A stretch of DNA of 64,000 bases from the NCBI GenBank assembly GCA_017548925.1, contig JAFYYX010000001.1, positions 734,852-798,851 on the forward strand, in the 5' to 3' direction. The notes under the pieces were generated by a model. It worked only from the letters and a program-made list of their open reading frames with translations. It was not told the DNA's origin and did not search any database. The stretch is from Bacilli bacterium. GTDB lineage: Bacteria; Bacillota_I; Bacilli_A; RF39; UBA660. Shown here piece after piece: positions 29,696 through 38,366 of the stretch (positions within the stretch are counted from its first letter, which is position 1; every line of letters begins with the position of its first letter). The translations under genes and the position numbers were made by a program.

Positions 29696-31297
29696 TTAAC
29701 TACGCTCCTTTAATATTGTAAGTGGTGAGAATCTTGATATTGCTACCATACTTGCAAGTGATGATAAAAGTGTAAGTAGTACTCCTATACCAAGTAATTC
29801 ACCTAATACTTTTATATTGACAACTGCATTAATCTTATTTACTTTTTCAATTTTAGATTGACCAAAATTAAATCTACTAGATCTACTTGATGAAGATTTA
29901 CTTGATGATTTAGAACTACTACTAGGTGCATCAGGTGGAGTCATACCAAAGTTTTGACTTGCATCTTCATATTTAGATTCAGCATTTGATATTTCTGATT
30001 TAAGTAGATTATTTGCAATTGGTACAGATGTAAATGCACCAACAGCAGCACCAATTGATAGTGATACTAAAGCAACAATTAATAGTTCCATCATGAACTG
30101 AAATGCTACTTTAATTTTTTTCATACCAATAGTTCTAAGTACGCCTATTTCATATTTTCTTTCTCTTATATTAATCATATTAATAACAATTAATACAACA
30201 GATCCAATAACTAAAGTAACAATTAAGAATGTTGTTGCAAAGTTTTTAACATTAGTTATTGATGATGTTGCTTCTTTAATATCATCAACATTATTTGTTA
30301 CTTCATAGTAATCTCCTAAACCTTTAGTTTTTACTTCACTAGCAAACATATCAGCATCATTCATATCTTTTAAAATATAAGTTGGTGTAACAGTTGCTTC
30401 TAAGTCTTCATTTTTTTCTAATATTGTTTTAACTACAGTAGTGTTAGTTATAATCTTATTAGCACTATTTGAAAACATGTTAGTTACTTTATTAGATTCA
30501 TCACTATTTTCTTTATAAATACCTGTAACAGTTAATTCATAAGTATTTTTAGTATTATCGGTATCAACTAACTTAATAGTATCTCCTACTTTAATTTCAT
30601 TTAAAGTAGCAAGCTCTTCTGATATAACAGCATAATTACCTGTAAAATCACTATTTACTTCTCCATCAGTTATTTTATATTCACCATTAATAAACTCCTT
30701 CATATCTTCATATGAATTATAACCAACTAAAGTAAAAGCTCCTTTACTAGCTTTTTCATTATATATTTTTTCTGTTTTCTTAGTTGTTGTTCTTTTAGTT
30801 GTAGATGATCCACCGCCAGGATATCCTCCAGGTCCTCCTCCAGGAAATCCACTAGGAGCACCACCACTAAATTTTCTTGTACTAGTAGTAGTTTTAGTTG
30901 TTGTAGTTTCTTTAACCAAACTATCAGTTGCTTCTGTTAAACCATCACCATTAATACCAAGTGATAGTGTGTAATAGTAACTATCTACATACTTAGAGTC
31001 TCCGTATGATTTAACCTCTTCTTCAGTAATAGATTTAATCTCATTAAAAGCATTAATCATTTCTTCTTGAGATTTATCATCTTCTCTTAAAGATTCCATA
31101 AGCTTATTCCTATTCATTGAAATTTCTGCTTTAAATGGATTCTTTTCAACATAAGATTTAACAATCTTATTTGCACTTTCTCTTATAGCAAGAGTAATTG
31201 CACATGCTGCAGATATAACAATAATTATTATACCTATTAAAATATTTCTTCCTTTACTTCTTGTAATATTTCTTGCTGCATTCTTTAAAATATACAT
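29696..31297 (-). CDS. MacB/FtsX-like ABC transporter permease
   Basis: A 533-residue permease with one N-terminal membrane helix (about 18-38), a large outer domain and three C-terminal helices (about 355-380, 405-430 and 500-525), the FtsX/MacB topology. The outer domain contains an unusual low-complexity insertion (about 145-178) rich in Gly, Pro and Thr (FPGGGPGGYPGGG, then KRTTTKKTEK). A second Ser-rich stretch (SSSSKSSSKSSSSRSSRF) lies between helices 3 and 4. It is paired with the ATPase immediately downstream. Substrate unknown. Confidence 0.85.
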   Translation of the reverse strand: MYILKNAARNITRSKGRNILIGIIIIVISAACAITLAIRESANKIVKSYVEKNPFKAEISMNRNKLMESLREDDKSQEEMINAFNEIKSITEEEVKSYGDSKYVDSYYYTLSLGINGDGLTEATDSLVKETTTTKTTTSTRKFSGGAPSGFPGGGPGGYPGGGSSTTKRTTTKKTEKIYNEKASKGAFTLVGYNSYEDMKEFINGEYKITDGEVNSDFTGNYAVISEELATLNEIKVGDTIKLVDTDNTKNTYELTVTGIYKENSDESNKVTNMFSNSANKIITNTTVVKTILEKNEDLEATVTPTYILKDMNDADMFASEVKTKGLGDYYEVTNNVDDIKEATSSITNVKNFATTFLIVTLVIGSVVLIVINMINIRERKYEIGVLRTIGMKKIKVAFQFMMELLIVALVSLSIGAAVGAFTSVPIANNLLKSEISNAESKYEDASQNFGMTPPDAPSSSSKSSSKSSSSRSSRFNFGQSKIEKVNKINAVVNIKVLGELLGIGVLLTLLSSLASMVAISRFSPLTILKERS

Positions 31298-31629
31298 TCT
31301 TTTTCCTCACTTTCGCTATTAATATAAATGTTGAAACTTAAACAAAAATTAAAAAACCAAATATTTTTTAAATATTTGGTTTTAGTTTATAAAAATTTTA
31401 TTTAAGTACTTCTTATCAAATAATAATAGAAAGGAGCAGTTTATTTATTTATATATAATTCATACTTAAATAAAAATAATTATTATAGTAGGTTAATTGT
31501 AGTATCATGAAATTTTTTCAACTTTTATCTTATACTCATCACTTCCTTTTTTATTTTACAAGCTTATTATATAAACCATTTCTTAAACAAAGATTAAAAA
31601 AAATAAAAACTTTTAAAAAGTTTTTATTT
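31298..31629. other. 332-bp gap between the two-component system and the ABC transporter
   Basis: Reading the minus strand, it holds the sensor kinase terminator (31602-31630), a promoter-like TTTGTTTAAG...TATATAAT (about 31564-31592), about 180 bp without a convincing frame, and a second terminator (31353-31383). Then a second TTTGTTTAAG...TATATTAAT (about 31318-31345) stands just before the permease. The middle piece could be a small RNA. Confidence 0.4.
31353..31383 (-). terminator. Hairpin terminator upstream of the permease
   Basis: A 14-bp stem (AAAACCAAATATTT and complement), then TTTAATTTTTG on the minus strand. It ends a transcript that starts somewhere in the gap. Confidence 0.75.
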
Positions 31630-31630
31630 T
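31602..31630 (-). terminator. Terminator of the two-component system
   Basis: A 14-bp A/T-rich stem (AAATAAAAACTTTT and complement) at the stop codon, followed by TTTTTAATC on the minus strand. Confidence 0.7.
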
Positions 31631-32832
31631 TATAATTTTACTGTAAATGTAGTCTTTTCGTTTTTAGATTCAACTGATATGTCACCATTATGTAGATCAA
31701 CTATTTTCTTAGCAATAGATAAGCCTAGTCCATAATTATTAGATTTTCTATTTCTTGATTTATCAGCTCTATAGAATCTATCAAATATTCTATTTATATC
31801 TTCTTCTTTAATTTCTTCACCTTGATTAGATACTTTTAAATATATATCTTTATCAGTATATAAACTAACCTTTACTTTACCATTTTTCTTACTATATTTA
31901 ATTGCATTATCAATTAAAATACTTATAAGTTCTTTAATCTTTTCTTCATTTACTTCACATTTAATATTAGGTTTAATATCATAAGTGAATTTTAAACTGT
32001 TTTCAAAAAATAAACTTTCATAAGGTAGTAGTGATGATTCAATTAATTTAGATAAATCAACATGTTCTTTTTTAAACTCTTTATTTTCTAAACTATTTAA
32101 ATCAAGAAGTTCAGTAACAAGTTTATTCATACGATCAGATTCAGATTTTATATTATTAAGCCATTTTTTTTCTTTATCTTGTTCATATGCATCAGCTGAT
32201 GCCATTATAACTGCAATAGGTGTTTTAAGTTCGTGTGATGCATCACCAATAAATCTTTTTTCTCTTTCAAAAGATTCCTCAACTGGTTTAACAATCCACT
32301 TAGTTAAGAATCTTGTTAAGAAATATGCAATGATTTCTACTATAAAGAAAATTATTAATGATGTAACCATATATCTATACATTCTATTAGTTTGATTAGT
32401 ATTATCAACAATAGTTAAAATATTAAATCTATCTATAGAATATGAATATTTTTTAGTAAGTAGATTAATCTCTAAATCTGACTTTTTAGTACTTAAAACT
32501 CTTTCAGCAAACTTTTTAACTTCAGATTCATCTAAATCATCATTAGTATTTCGAAGAAGTTCTTTATAATTACCTTCACTATCAAGAGCAATATTATATA
32601 CATTGTAATCAATAAAGATATCTCTTCTTGTTCTATCAAATGTAGGTCTATCAGGCCCAGATACTTCAAAATCAGTTTGAATGATTCCCATTCTACTTCT
32701 TCTTAAAACATCTTCAATACTATTTTTTTCTCTATTATATTCTCTTAAATTACTAAGTAGTAATAAAGAAAAAGTAAATATTGTAAGTATTAAAAAGATA
32801 GTAACAAAAACTTTAACTCTTAGTTTTTTCAT
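31630..32832 (-). CDS. Sensor histidine kinase
   Basis: A 400-residue membrane kinase: two membrane helices (about 8-28 and 152-172), an outer sensor region, then the phosphoacceptor motif GDASHELKTPIAVIMASADA (His about 201). The catalytic domain has the N-box (LIDNAIKYS) and G-boxes (YGLGLSIAKKIV). It transfers phosphate to the response regulator. It overlaps the regulator gene by about 20 bases. The ATG at 32832 follows AGAGGTG. Confidence 0.92.
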   Translation of the reverse strand: MKKLRVKVFVTIFLILTIFTFSLLLLSNLREYNREKNSIEDVLRRSRMGIIQTDFEVSGPDRPTFDRTRRDIFIDYNVYNIALDSEGNYKELLRNTNDDLDESEVKKFAERVLSTKKSDLEINLLTKKYSYSIDRFNILTIVDNTNQTNRMYRYMVTSLIIFFIVEIIAYFLTRFLTKWIVKPVEESFEREKRFIGDASHELKTPIAVIMASADAYEQDKEKKWLNNIKSESDRMNKLVTELLDLNSLENKEFKKEHVDLSKLIESSLLPYESLFFENSLKFTYDIKPNIKCEVNEEKIKELISILIDNAIKYSKKNGKVKVSLYTDKDIYLKVSNQGEEIKEEDINRIFDRFYRADKSRNRKSNNYGLGLSIAKKIVDLHNGDISVESKNEKTTFTVKL

Positions 32833-33502
32833 CAAGCACCTCTAACTTATAACCTAGATTTCTAACTGCTTTTATATTTAAGTTAGAGTTTATAAGTTTT
32901 AGTTTTTTTCTTATAAATGAAAGGTAAGCTTCTAAACTGTTACTTTCAACCTCACTATCATATCCCCAAATTTTATTAAAGATTTGTTCTTTATCTAAAA
33001 CTTGATTTAAGTTATTCATAAAGTTTTCAAGAAGTTGAAATTCTTTTCCTATAATACTTACTTCTTCTTTCGTATCTTTATTAATTAATAAAAGTTTATC
33101 AATATCTAAAACTGTATTACCTATTTCAATATTATTATCTTTATTATTTTTTCTAAGCTGAATATTAACTCTAGCTAAAAGTTCATCCATATGAAATGGT
33201 TTTGTAATATAATCATCTGCTCCATTATTAAGACCAGTTAATTTATCTTCAATAGTACTTTTAGCTGTAAGCATTAATACTTTACTATCAATATTTTCAT
33301 TTTTTAATTCTTCCAAAATTTCAAAACCATCAATTCCTGGAAGCATTACATCTAAAATAATAAGATCATAAATATTAGTGAGTGCCTCATCCAAGCCCTC
33401 ATCACCATCAGTTTTAATGGTTACATCATATTTTTTCTTTAAAAGCATGGCTTTAATAGCATCAGCTAAATTAAATTCATCTTCAATAATAAGTATTTTC
33501 AT
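32813..33502 (-). CDS. OmpR-family response regulator
   Basis: A 229-residue regulator: receiver domain with the acidic pair (IIEDE), phosphoacceptor Asp in LIILDVMLPG (about 53) and Lys in DYITKPF. The C-terminal winged helix has RVNIQLRK, VSIIGKEFQLLENFM and SFIRKKL. It pairs with the kinase downstream and probably controls the ABC transporter, since similar promoter motifs occur in the gap beyond. TGTTATAAT at 33560-33568 (minus sense) is a likely -10. Confidence 0.93.
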   Translation of the reverse strand: MKILIIEDEFNLADAIKAMLLKKKYDVTIKTDGDEGLDEALTNIYDLIILDVMLPGIDGFEILEELKNENIDSKVLMLTAKSTIEDKLTGLNNGADDYITKPFHMDELLARVNIQLRKNNKDNNIEIGNTVLDIDKLLLINKDTKEEVSIIGKEFQLLENFMNNLNQVLDKEQIFNKIWGYDSEVESNSLEAYLSFIRKKLKLINSNLNIKAVRNLGYKLEVLDEKTKS

Positions 33503-33559
33503 CGATAATCACCTTCGAAAATAATTTAATAAAAATTTATTAAATAAATCTTAAAATAT

Positions 33560-33568
33560 ATTATAACA
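33560..33568 (-). promoter_or_regulatory. Extended -10 promoter of the two-component system
   Basis: TGTTATAAT on the minus strand, just after the terminator at 33571-33605. Confidence 0.55.
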
Positions 33569-33570
33569 TT

Positions 33571-33605
33571 AAAAAAGACATTTCCAAAAAGGAAATATCT
33601 TTTTT
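33571..33605 (-). terminator. Terminator of the structured RNA candidate
   Basis: A 15-bp stem (AAAAAAGACATTTCC with GGAAATATCTTTTTT, one mismatch), loop AAAAA, followed on the minus strand by a T-rich tail (the arm ends in six T). Confidence 0.8.
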
Positions 33606-33697
33606 AAACAACGTTATTTGCCTTATTGCGATGACAACTAATATGCCACTTACCTAGCCAATTTCCGGGCGGCGCTCTCTAAGGACTTACTGCTAAC
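33571..33697 (-). ncRNA. Unidentified GC-rich structured RNA with its own promoter and terminator
   Basis: In otherwise AT-rich DNA this stretch holds a compact GC-rich core (minus strand: GAGAGCGCCGCCCGG, then AAATTGGCTAGGTAAGTGGC). Complementary parts suggest a three-way junction: CCTTA (33684-33680) with TAAGG (33625-33621), GCC with GGC, and TGGCA with TGTCA. A strong promoter lies upstream and an intrinsic terminator follows. No reading frame fits. I could not match it to tRNA, SRP RNA, tmRNA, RNase P, T-box or the common riboswitches. It may be a stand-alone regulatory RNA or a leader controlling the two-component system downstream. Confidence 0.55.
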
Positions 33698-33703
33698 AAA
33701 TAA

Positions 33704-33733
33704 AATATACATCATAGGTTTACTTATTGTCAA
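33704..33733 (-). promoter_or_regulatory. Strong sigma-A promoter of the structured RNA
   Basis: On the minus strand: TTGACA, an 18-bp spacer ending in TG, then TATATT. The -35 overlaps the stop codon of the DUF3800 gene. It is one of the best promoters in the window. Confidence 0.75.
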
Positions 33734-34437
33734 TAGTTAAATGGAAAATAAAATTCATTTTTTATATAATTATTCTTTCTCATATAATTTATCTCTTTAT
33801 CATACATTTTACCTTTAACAATATATGAGTAATATAGATTAGAAAATACATCAGCTATTTGTATTAACTCCTCTACCTCACTTTGATGATATTCAACTGT
33901 AAAACCAAGTTGTAAATGTTTTACTGTAACAAGTTCTATACATAAATACTCCTCAAGTGTATCAATAGTTCTTGTAGAAACATTTCTCTCATCAATGTGA
34001 AAATTATTATAATCTTTTTTTAAATTATTATTTGAAGAATTATATTCAATACATAATCTAACTAAATAATTAAATGCTCTAGCTTTATTTGTATAAAAAT
34101 AATTATCCGCTAATTGATTAGAGCAGCAAATATAATATAGTTCTATATAATTACACCTACAAAAAAATTCAGCAAATTTTACTTTAAGTTCTTTAGACAT
34201 AAATGAACCTTTTAATTCTTTAAATTTTCCCGATTTATAAAACATATTATGATGTTTATCATCACGTCTTAAAAGATCCAAATTAGCTGAAACAAACCTT
34301 TTATATGCTCTTTTAAGCATCTTAGGTTCTTTTACATTTACAACACATATTACAAAATACTGATTATATAAATATTTCAATCCTTTTTTAGTCATGCTCC
34401 CTGATTCATCAACATAAAAAGTATTAATATTTATCAC
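33730..34437 (-). CDS. DUF3800 family protein
   Basis: A protein of about 232-235 residues with the DUF3800 signature: TFYVDESGSM at the N-terminus and LIQIADVFSNLYY near the C-terminus, plus FHIDERN in the middle. The fold is RNase H-like with conserved acidic residues; activity is unproven. The start is unclear: the frame opens with a GTG at 34437 that is part of AGGTGA. By analogy with other genes here, translation should begin at 34428, where the codon is ATT rather than ATG. The gene is monocistronic, between the RNA candidate and the ABC exporter terminator. Confidence 0.75.
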   Translation of the reverse strand: MININTFYVDESGSMTKKGLKYLYNQYFVICVVNVKEPKMLKRAYKRFVSANLDLLRRDDKHHNMFYKSGKFKELKGSFMSKELKVKFAEFFCRCNYIELYYICCSNQLADNYFYTNKARAFNYLVRLCIEYNSSNNNLKKDYNNFHIDERNVSTRTIDTLEEYLCIELVTVKHLQLGFTVEYHQSEVEELIQIADVFSNLYYSYIVKGKMYDKEINYMRKNNYIKNEFYFPFNY

Positions 34438-34480
34438 CTACTTAAAAATTATTTTAAATAAATAATATTGTTATATAAAG

Positions 34481-34512
34481 AAAAAGACGTCGATAAATAT
34501 CGACATCTTTTT
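34481..34512 (-). terminator. Terminator of the ABC-2 exporter operon
   Basis: A 14-bp stem (AAAAAGACGTCGAT and near-complement) just past the stop codon of the second permease. Confidence 0.8.
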
Positions 34513-34513
34513 A

Positions 34514-35293
34514 TTATGATCCGGTAGATGTATATCTTTTTAATCCTTTATAAAATACTACTACTGATAAACCTGTAAATAAAATTGTTACAAGTGGTGA
34601 TATTGCATAAAGTATATTATTAGTTCTTCCTATTAAATATAAAAGTGGATAATAATTTATAAATCCATACGGAATTACAAATGTAAAAAATATAAATACT
34701 CCCTTTTTATATATAGATATTGGATACTCAGCTAAATACTTTCCTCCATCAGTAAATAAATTTTTTACTTCTAATCCATCTACCGTAATAAAGCAGTAAG
34801 ATGCCGTAAATATAAATATTCCAAGGAATATCAGAACTGATGAGATAAGCATATTAGCTAAAGTAACTATCTTTAATATATCTAAATTAATATTTAATTT
34901 TACGATTCCAATAACAATTATAATTAATGCTTGCAGAGCTTTAAATACTTTAACAAAATCTACTTCACTAACAAGTATTTGAAGTAGAATATTTTTAGGT
35001 CTAACTAAGAATCTATCTAAAGATCCTTTTATGATATGATCTTCAAATCTATCAATTCCTCTAAAGAATGTTTCACAAAAAGCATATCCAAAATGAATAA
35101 CTCCGAAACATATAAAGATTTCATATAGATTGAATCCTTTAATATTATTAAATTTATCAAATAAGGCTACTACCATAAAGTAGTAAGTAAAGAAAACTAA
35201 GAATTGACTAATTGAATTTATAATTACAGAAGCTTTATATTCAAGTTTGGTTTTTATACATAGCTTCATGCTATTTATAAAATACCTAACCAC
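34514..35293 (-). CDS. ABC-2 type exporter permease (second)
   Basis: A 259-residue membrane protein with about six hydrophobic segments and the motif GSLDRFLVRPKNILLQIL typical of the ABC2_membrane_6 group (daunorubicin-type permeases). It starts at a GTG that overlaps the end of the first permease gene by 8 nt. It pairs with that permease as a heterodimer. Substrate unknown. Confidence 0.85.
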   Translation of the reverse strand: MVRYFINSMKLCIKTKLEYKASVIINSISQFLVFFTYYFMVVALFDKFNNIKGFNLYEIFICFGVIHFGYAFCETFFRGIDRFEDHIIKGSLDRFLVRPKNILLQILVSEVDFVKVFKALQALIIIVIGIVKLNINLDILKIVTLANMLISSVLIFLGIFIFTASYCFITVDGLEVKNLFTDGGKYLAEYPISIYKKGVFIFFTFVIPYGFINYYPLLYLIGRTNNILYAISPLVTILFTGLSVVVFYKGLKRYTSTGS

Positions 35294-36092
35294 CTTGAAT
35301 CACTGCTTTTCTTAAAGCTATTTTAGATACCATATAACCAATTAATACTATTACTATAATCCATAGTATATTTATTGGTATTAGGTTTATTCCACTAGAT
35401 ATACTTATATCTCCCATATATATTCGATATGGAAAATCAGATAAGAATCTAAATGGTAATATATAAGCTATGATTCTAAGAATTTTAGGTAAAAATGGAA
35501 TTGGAACAATTCCTCCCATAAATAGTTCACCTATTACTGCATAAAAACTAAATACTCCTCTTGAATCAATTGTAAATATTGTAAGTAAATGTACTAAAAT
35601 TGATAAAGCTGTAATTAAAAATGATGATAATACTAATATTACTAAAAATATAATAAATGCACCTATTGATGTAGGAGCTCCTAAATTATATGGTTTAGGA
35701 AGTAAAACAGAAACTATTACAATTGGAAAGAATCTAAGCATTACAGATATTAATCTATGGGCATATAGTTTAATATAGAATTTAAAGTAAAAATCTTGTG
35801 GTCTAATTATTTCATATGCTAAGTTTCCATCTTTAATCATATTAAGTAATTCTGAATCTTTTAAAACTGGTATTCTAAGAGCATAAAATGCTTGACCAAG
35901 CCACATATAAGATATTACATTTTCTAGGCTCATTGGAGCACTTATTCCAGCATTTGATTCATATAAAGCTATATAAAATAGTATATACATAAATCCAAAG
36001 AATAACTGTGTACTTACGCCTGCAAGAGCTGCTGCTCTATACTGTATATTAGTAATAATTCTTAGTTTAAAATAACTTAGATATGATCTCAT
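35286..36092 (-). CDS. ABC-2 type exporter permease (first)
   Basis: A 268-residue membrane protein with about six hydrophobic segments. The segment IKDGNLAYEIIRPQDFYF is the counterpart of the RPxN-type motif in the partner. Its ATG overlaps the ATPase stop codon as ATGA, so translation is coupled. The arrangement ATPase-permease-permease is typical for this exporter family in Firmicutes. Confidence 0.85.
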   Translation of the reverse strand: MRSYLSYFKLRIITNIQYRAAALAGVSTQLFFGFMYILFYIALYESNAGISAPMSLENVISYMWLGQAFYALRIPVLKDSELLNMIKDGNLAYEIIRPQDFYFKFYIKLYAHRLISVMLRFFPIVIVSVLLPKPYNLGAPTSIGAFIIFLVILVLSSFLITALSILVHLLTIFTIDSRGVFSFYAVIGELFMGGIVPIPFLPKILRIIAYILPFRFLSDFPYRIYMGDISISSGINLIPINILWIIVIVLIGYMVSKIALRKAVIQGG

Positions 36093-37072
36093 ATCTTATA
36101 GTCTTGATATAGTTTTAAGATAATATTATCAATTGATTCATTATCGATATCCATATCATCTATTTCATAATTTTTTGATAAATAATTTATGAAATTTGAT
36201 ATGGATAATTTATTAGAATCAATAATAAAACTATATCCACCATCAGATTTTTCTTTTTTTATGATGCCATTTATTTTGATATCTTTAATAATATTTTTTG
36301 TATAGACAACTATACTTTTGTGACTGCCATATGTTGTTTTAAGTTTGTTTAAAGAGCCATCGTATAATATCTCACCTTTACCTATTAAAATAATTCTTTT
36401 AGCTAAAGTATCGATATCCATCATATCGTGAGTAGTTAAAATAACAGTAACTTTTCTTTCTTTATTTATCCTTAGAATAAAGTCTCTAACTATTTTTTTA
36501 CTCACGGCATCAAGACCGATTGTTGGTTCATCAAGAAATAATATTTTAGGGCTATGAAGAAGGGATGCTGCAATTTCACATCTCATACGCTCACCTAAAC
36601 TAAGGGACCTCACTGGTTTTTTTATTATTTCTCCAATTTTTAAGAGATTTATAAGTTCGGTTTCGTTTTTTAAGTAAGTTTTTTCAGGAACCTTATAGAT
36701 ATCTTTTAGAAGATCAAAAGTATCTTCAGCAGGTATATCCCAGGCCAACTGACTTCTTTGTCCAAAAACAACACCGATATTAGAAACATATTTTTTTCGA
36801 TCTTTAAATGGATCAAGTCCATTAACTCTTATGTTTCCAGCGGTTGGTAATAAAATTCCACTAAGCATTTTGATAGTTGTACTTTTTCCGGCACCGTTTG
36901 GACCTATATAACCAACAATTTCACCTTTTTCAATTGAAAACGATATATTCTTCACAGCATCAACGAATACATAGTTTCTTTTGAAGAAGGACTTTAAGGC
37001 ATTTTTAAGTCCACTATTTCTCTTGGACACCTTAAAGGTTTTACTAATCTTGTCAACTTTGATGTATGACAT
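36089..37072 (-). CDS. ABC-2 exporter ATPase
   Basis: A 327-residue ATPase of the NatA/daunorubicin type. Walker A GPNGAGKSTTIKM (about 58-70), Q-loop VVFGQRSQLAWDIP, signature LSLGERMRCEIAASL, Walker B ILFLDEPTIGLD and the switch His (TTHDMMDI) are present. The FGQRSQLAWD motif is characteristic of this exporter group. A C-terminal extension of about 80 residues follows. It begins the operon; the XRE gene just upstream may regulate it. Confidence 0.92.
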   Translation of the reverse strand: MSYIKVDKISKTFKVSKRNSGLKNALKSFFKRNYVFVDAVKNISFSIEKGEIVGYIGPNGAGKSTTIKMLSGILLPTAGNIRVNGLDPFKDRKKYVSNIGVVFGQRSQLAWDIPAEDTFDLLKDIYKVPEKTYLKNETELINLLKIGEIIKKPVRSLSLGERMRCEIAASLLHSPKILFLDEPTIGLDAVSKKIVRDFILRINKERKVTVILTTHDMMDIDTLAKRIILIGKGEILYDGSLNKLKTTYGSHKSIVVYTKNIIKDIKINGIIKKEKSDGGYSFIIDSNKLSISNFINYLSKNYEIDDMDIDNESIDNIILKLYQDYKI

Positions 37073-37095
37073 CTTTTCTCCTTTCTAACAACACG

Positions 37096-37148
37096 CAAAA
37101 AAACACATCCATAAAATTTGATAGGTATCAAAATTTTAAGAAATGTGT
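37096..37148 (-). terminator. Long hairpin terminator of the XRE/zinc-ribbon gene
   Basis: ACACAT/ATGTGT and ATAAAATTTGATA/TATCAAAATTTTA form a stem of over 17 pairs with a small internal loop, followed by seven T residues on the minus strand. It is longer than other terminators here and could also affect the exporter's leader. Confidence 0.65.
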
Positions 37149-37207
37149 CAATCTTGGTTGCTACTTCAAATAATAGCAAAGAAAAATTAAGTTGTAAAGT
37201 AAAAATT

Positions 37208-37813
37208 TTATTTCATTACTTTTTTACACCAAGTCTTCTTACCACACTTAGGGCATTTAAGTCTTCTTGTATAACCCATATGTTGAGCAAAGAAAATTGT
37301 TTTAAATGTTGGTTTAAATTTATGATGACAATTTTTACATTCTTGATATCCAGCAGCAGCATCAAGTGCAAGAGCTGCAAACATACAAAGTAAATATAAA
37401 ATTACTCCAGGAATAAATAATAAAATATATTTAGATTCTTCTTCTACAGCAAGCATCAATAAAATTGTGTAAGCAACAAAAAATATCGTACTTCCAAATC
37501 CAATTATATTAACAGCAAAGAATAATTTTTTATTCATTTCTTCTTCATTCTTTTTTAAACTAAGCAAATTTTCTTCTGCATGTTTTTCTAAATCTTTCAT
37601 ATCCACTATTTCACCACTAAATAGATCATTAACAGATATTTTTAATATCTTACATAGTTCTGGAATTGTTCCAGCATCTGGCATACATACACCATTTTCC
37701 CATTTAGATATTGCTCTATCAGTAATACCTAATTTTTCCGCTAGTTCAGCTTGAGTTAAATTAACTTCTTTTCTTTTAGATGCAATAAACTCACCTATCT
37801 TTATTTGATCCAT
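37208..37813 (-). CDS. XRE-family regulator with two membrane helices and a zinc ribbon
   Basis: A 201-residue protein. The helix-turn-helix is at about 1-65 (LTQAELAEKLGITDRAISKW). A charged linker leads to two membrane helices (about 98-120 and 128-150). A cytoplasmic Cys cluster follows (CKNCHHKF and CPKCGKKTWC), typical of a zinc ribbon. The RBS is AAGGAG. It sits directly upstream of the ABC-2 exporter but ends in its own terminator. A membrane-sensing or metal-sensing regulator of the exporter is a plausible guess. Confidence 0.8.
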   Translation of the reverse strand: MDQIKIGEFIASKRKEVNLTQAELAEKLGITDRAISKWENGVCMPDAGTIPELCKILKISVNDLFSGEIVDMKDLEKHAEENLLSLKKNEEEMNKKLFFAVNIIGFGSTIFFVAYTILLMLAVEEESKYILLFIPGVILYLLCMFAALALDAAAGYQECKNCHHKFKPTFKTIFFAQHMGYTRRLKCPKCGKKTWCKKVMK

Positions 37814-37885
37814 CTAGCATTTCTCCTTTCTTATAAACAAACTATACTATTTTTTATATAAAACTAACACGAACTTAAAGTTGAG

Positions 37886-38305
37886 TTAATCTAAATCATC
37901 ACTATAAAAGTCATCTTCATCCATATTTTCTTCTTCAAAATTCATTGGCTCATAATTTTGTTTACTTATTTCATCAACTTCCCAAGGTGATAAATCTACA
38001 TGATTAGTTTTTGTACTTGATTTACCTCCAAATAGTCCACTAAATAAGCCACCTAGTATTGCAACTTTTCTAGCTTTCTTATATCTTTTTTCTTCTTCTA
38101 TTTTACGTGCTTCTCTTATTTTAGCTTCAGCTTCTAATTTTTTTCTTAAAACTATAGCATCATCTACAATTTGAGCATCAGCACCTTGTGCTTCTACTCT
38201 TTTTTTAATAATTTCTAAATTAGGAACATCATATTTATTAGCAAGACTATATGCAGTACTCTTTTCAACATTGCTTACAAAAGTATCAATATCTTGATTA
38301 AGCAT
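37886..38305 (-). CDS. Hypothetical protein, charged and partly coiled
   Basis: A 139-residue protein. The centre (about 55-85) is a Lys/Glu/Arg-rich helix. A short hydrophobic GGLFSGLFGGKS segment comes next, then a strongly acidic C-terminus (EEENMDEDDFYSDDLD). The ATG at 38305 is chosen because AAAGGTGATCGTT stands before it. It lies between the XRE gene and polC and has no recognised family. Confidence 0.5.
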   Translation of the reverse strand: MLNQDIDTFVSNVEKSTAYSLANKYDVPNLEIIKKRVEAQGADAQIVDDAIVLRKKLEAEAKIREARKIEEEKRYKKARKVAILGGLFSGLFGGKSSTKTNHVDLSPWEVDEISKQNYEPMNFEEENMDEDDFYSDDLD

Positions 38306-38335
38306 AACGATCACCTTTAAACAATTATATCATAA

Positions 38336-38366
38336 AAAAAGTTCAATTTATTAAATTGAACTTTTT
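38336..38366 (-). terminator. Terminator of polC
   Basis: Stem GTTCAATTTA with its complement inside A5/T5 flanks, overlapping the polC stop codon. Confidence 0.8.

Noticed and set aside
33571-33697. tRNA, SRP RNA or M-box identity for the GC-rich RNA
   Set aside because: It has no tRNA T-loop or anticodon arm, lacks the SRP GGAAGCAGC-type loop, and the resemblance to M-box (GCCGCCC) is limited to a few bases.
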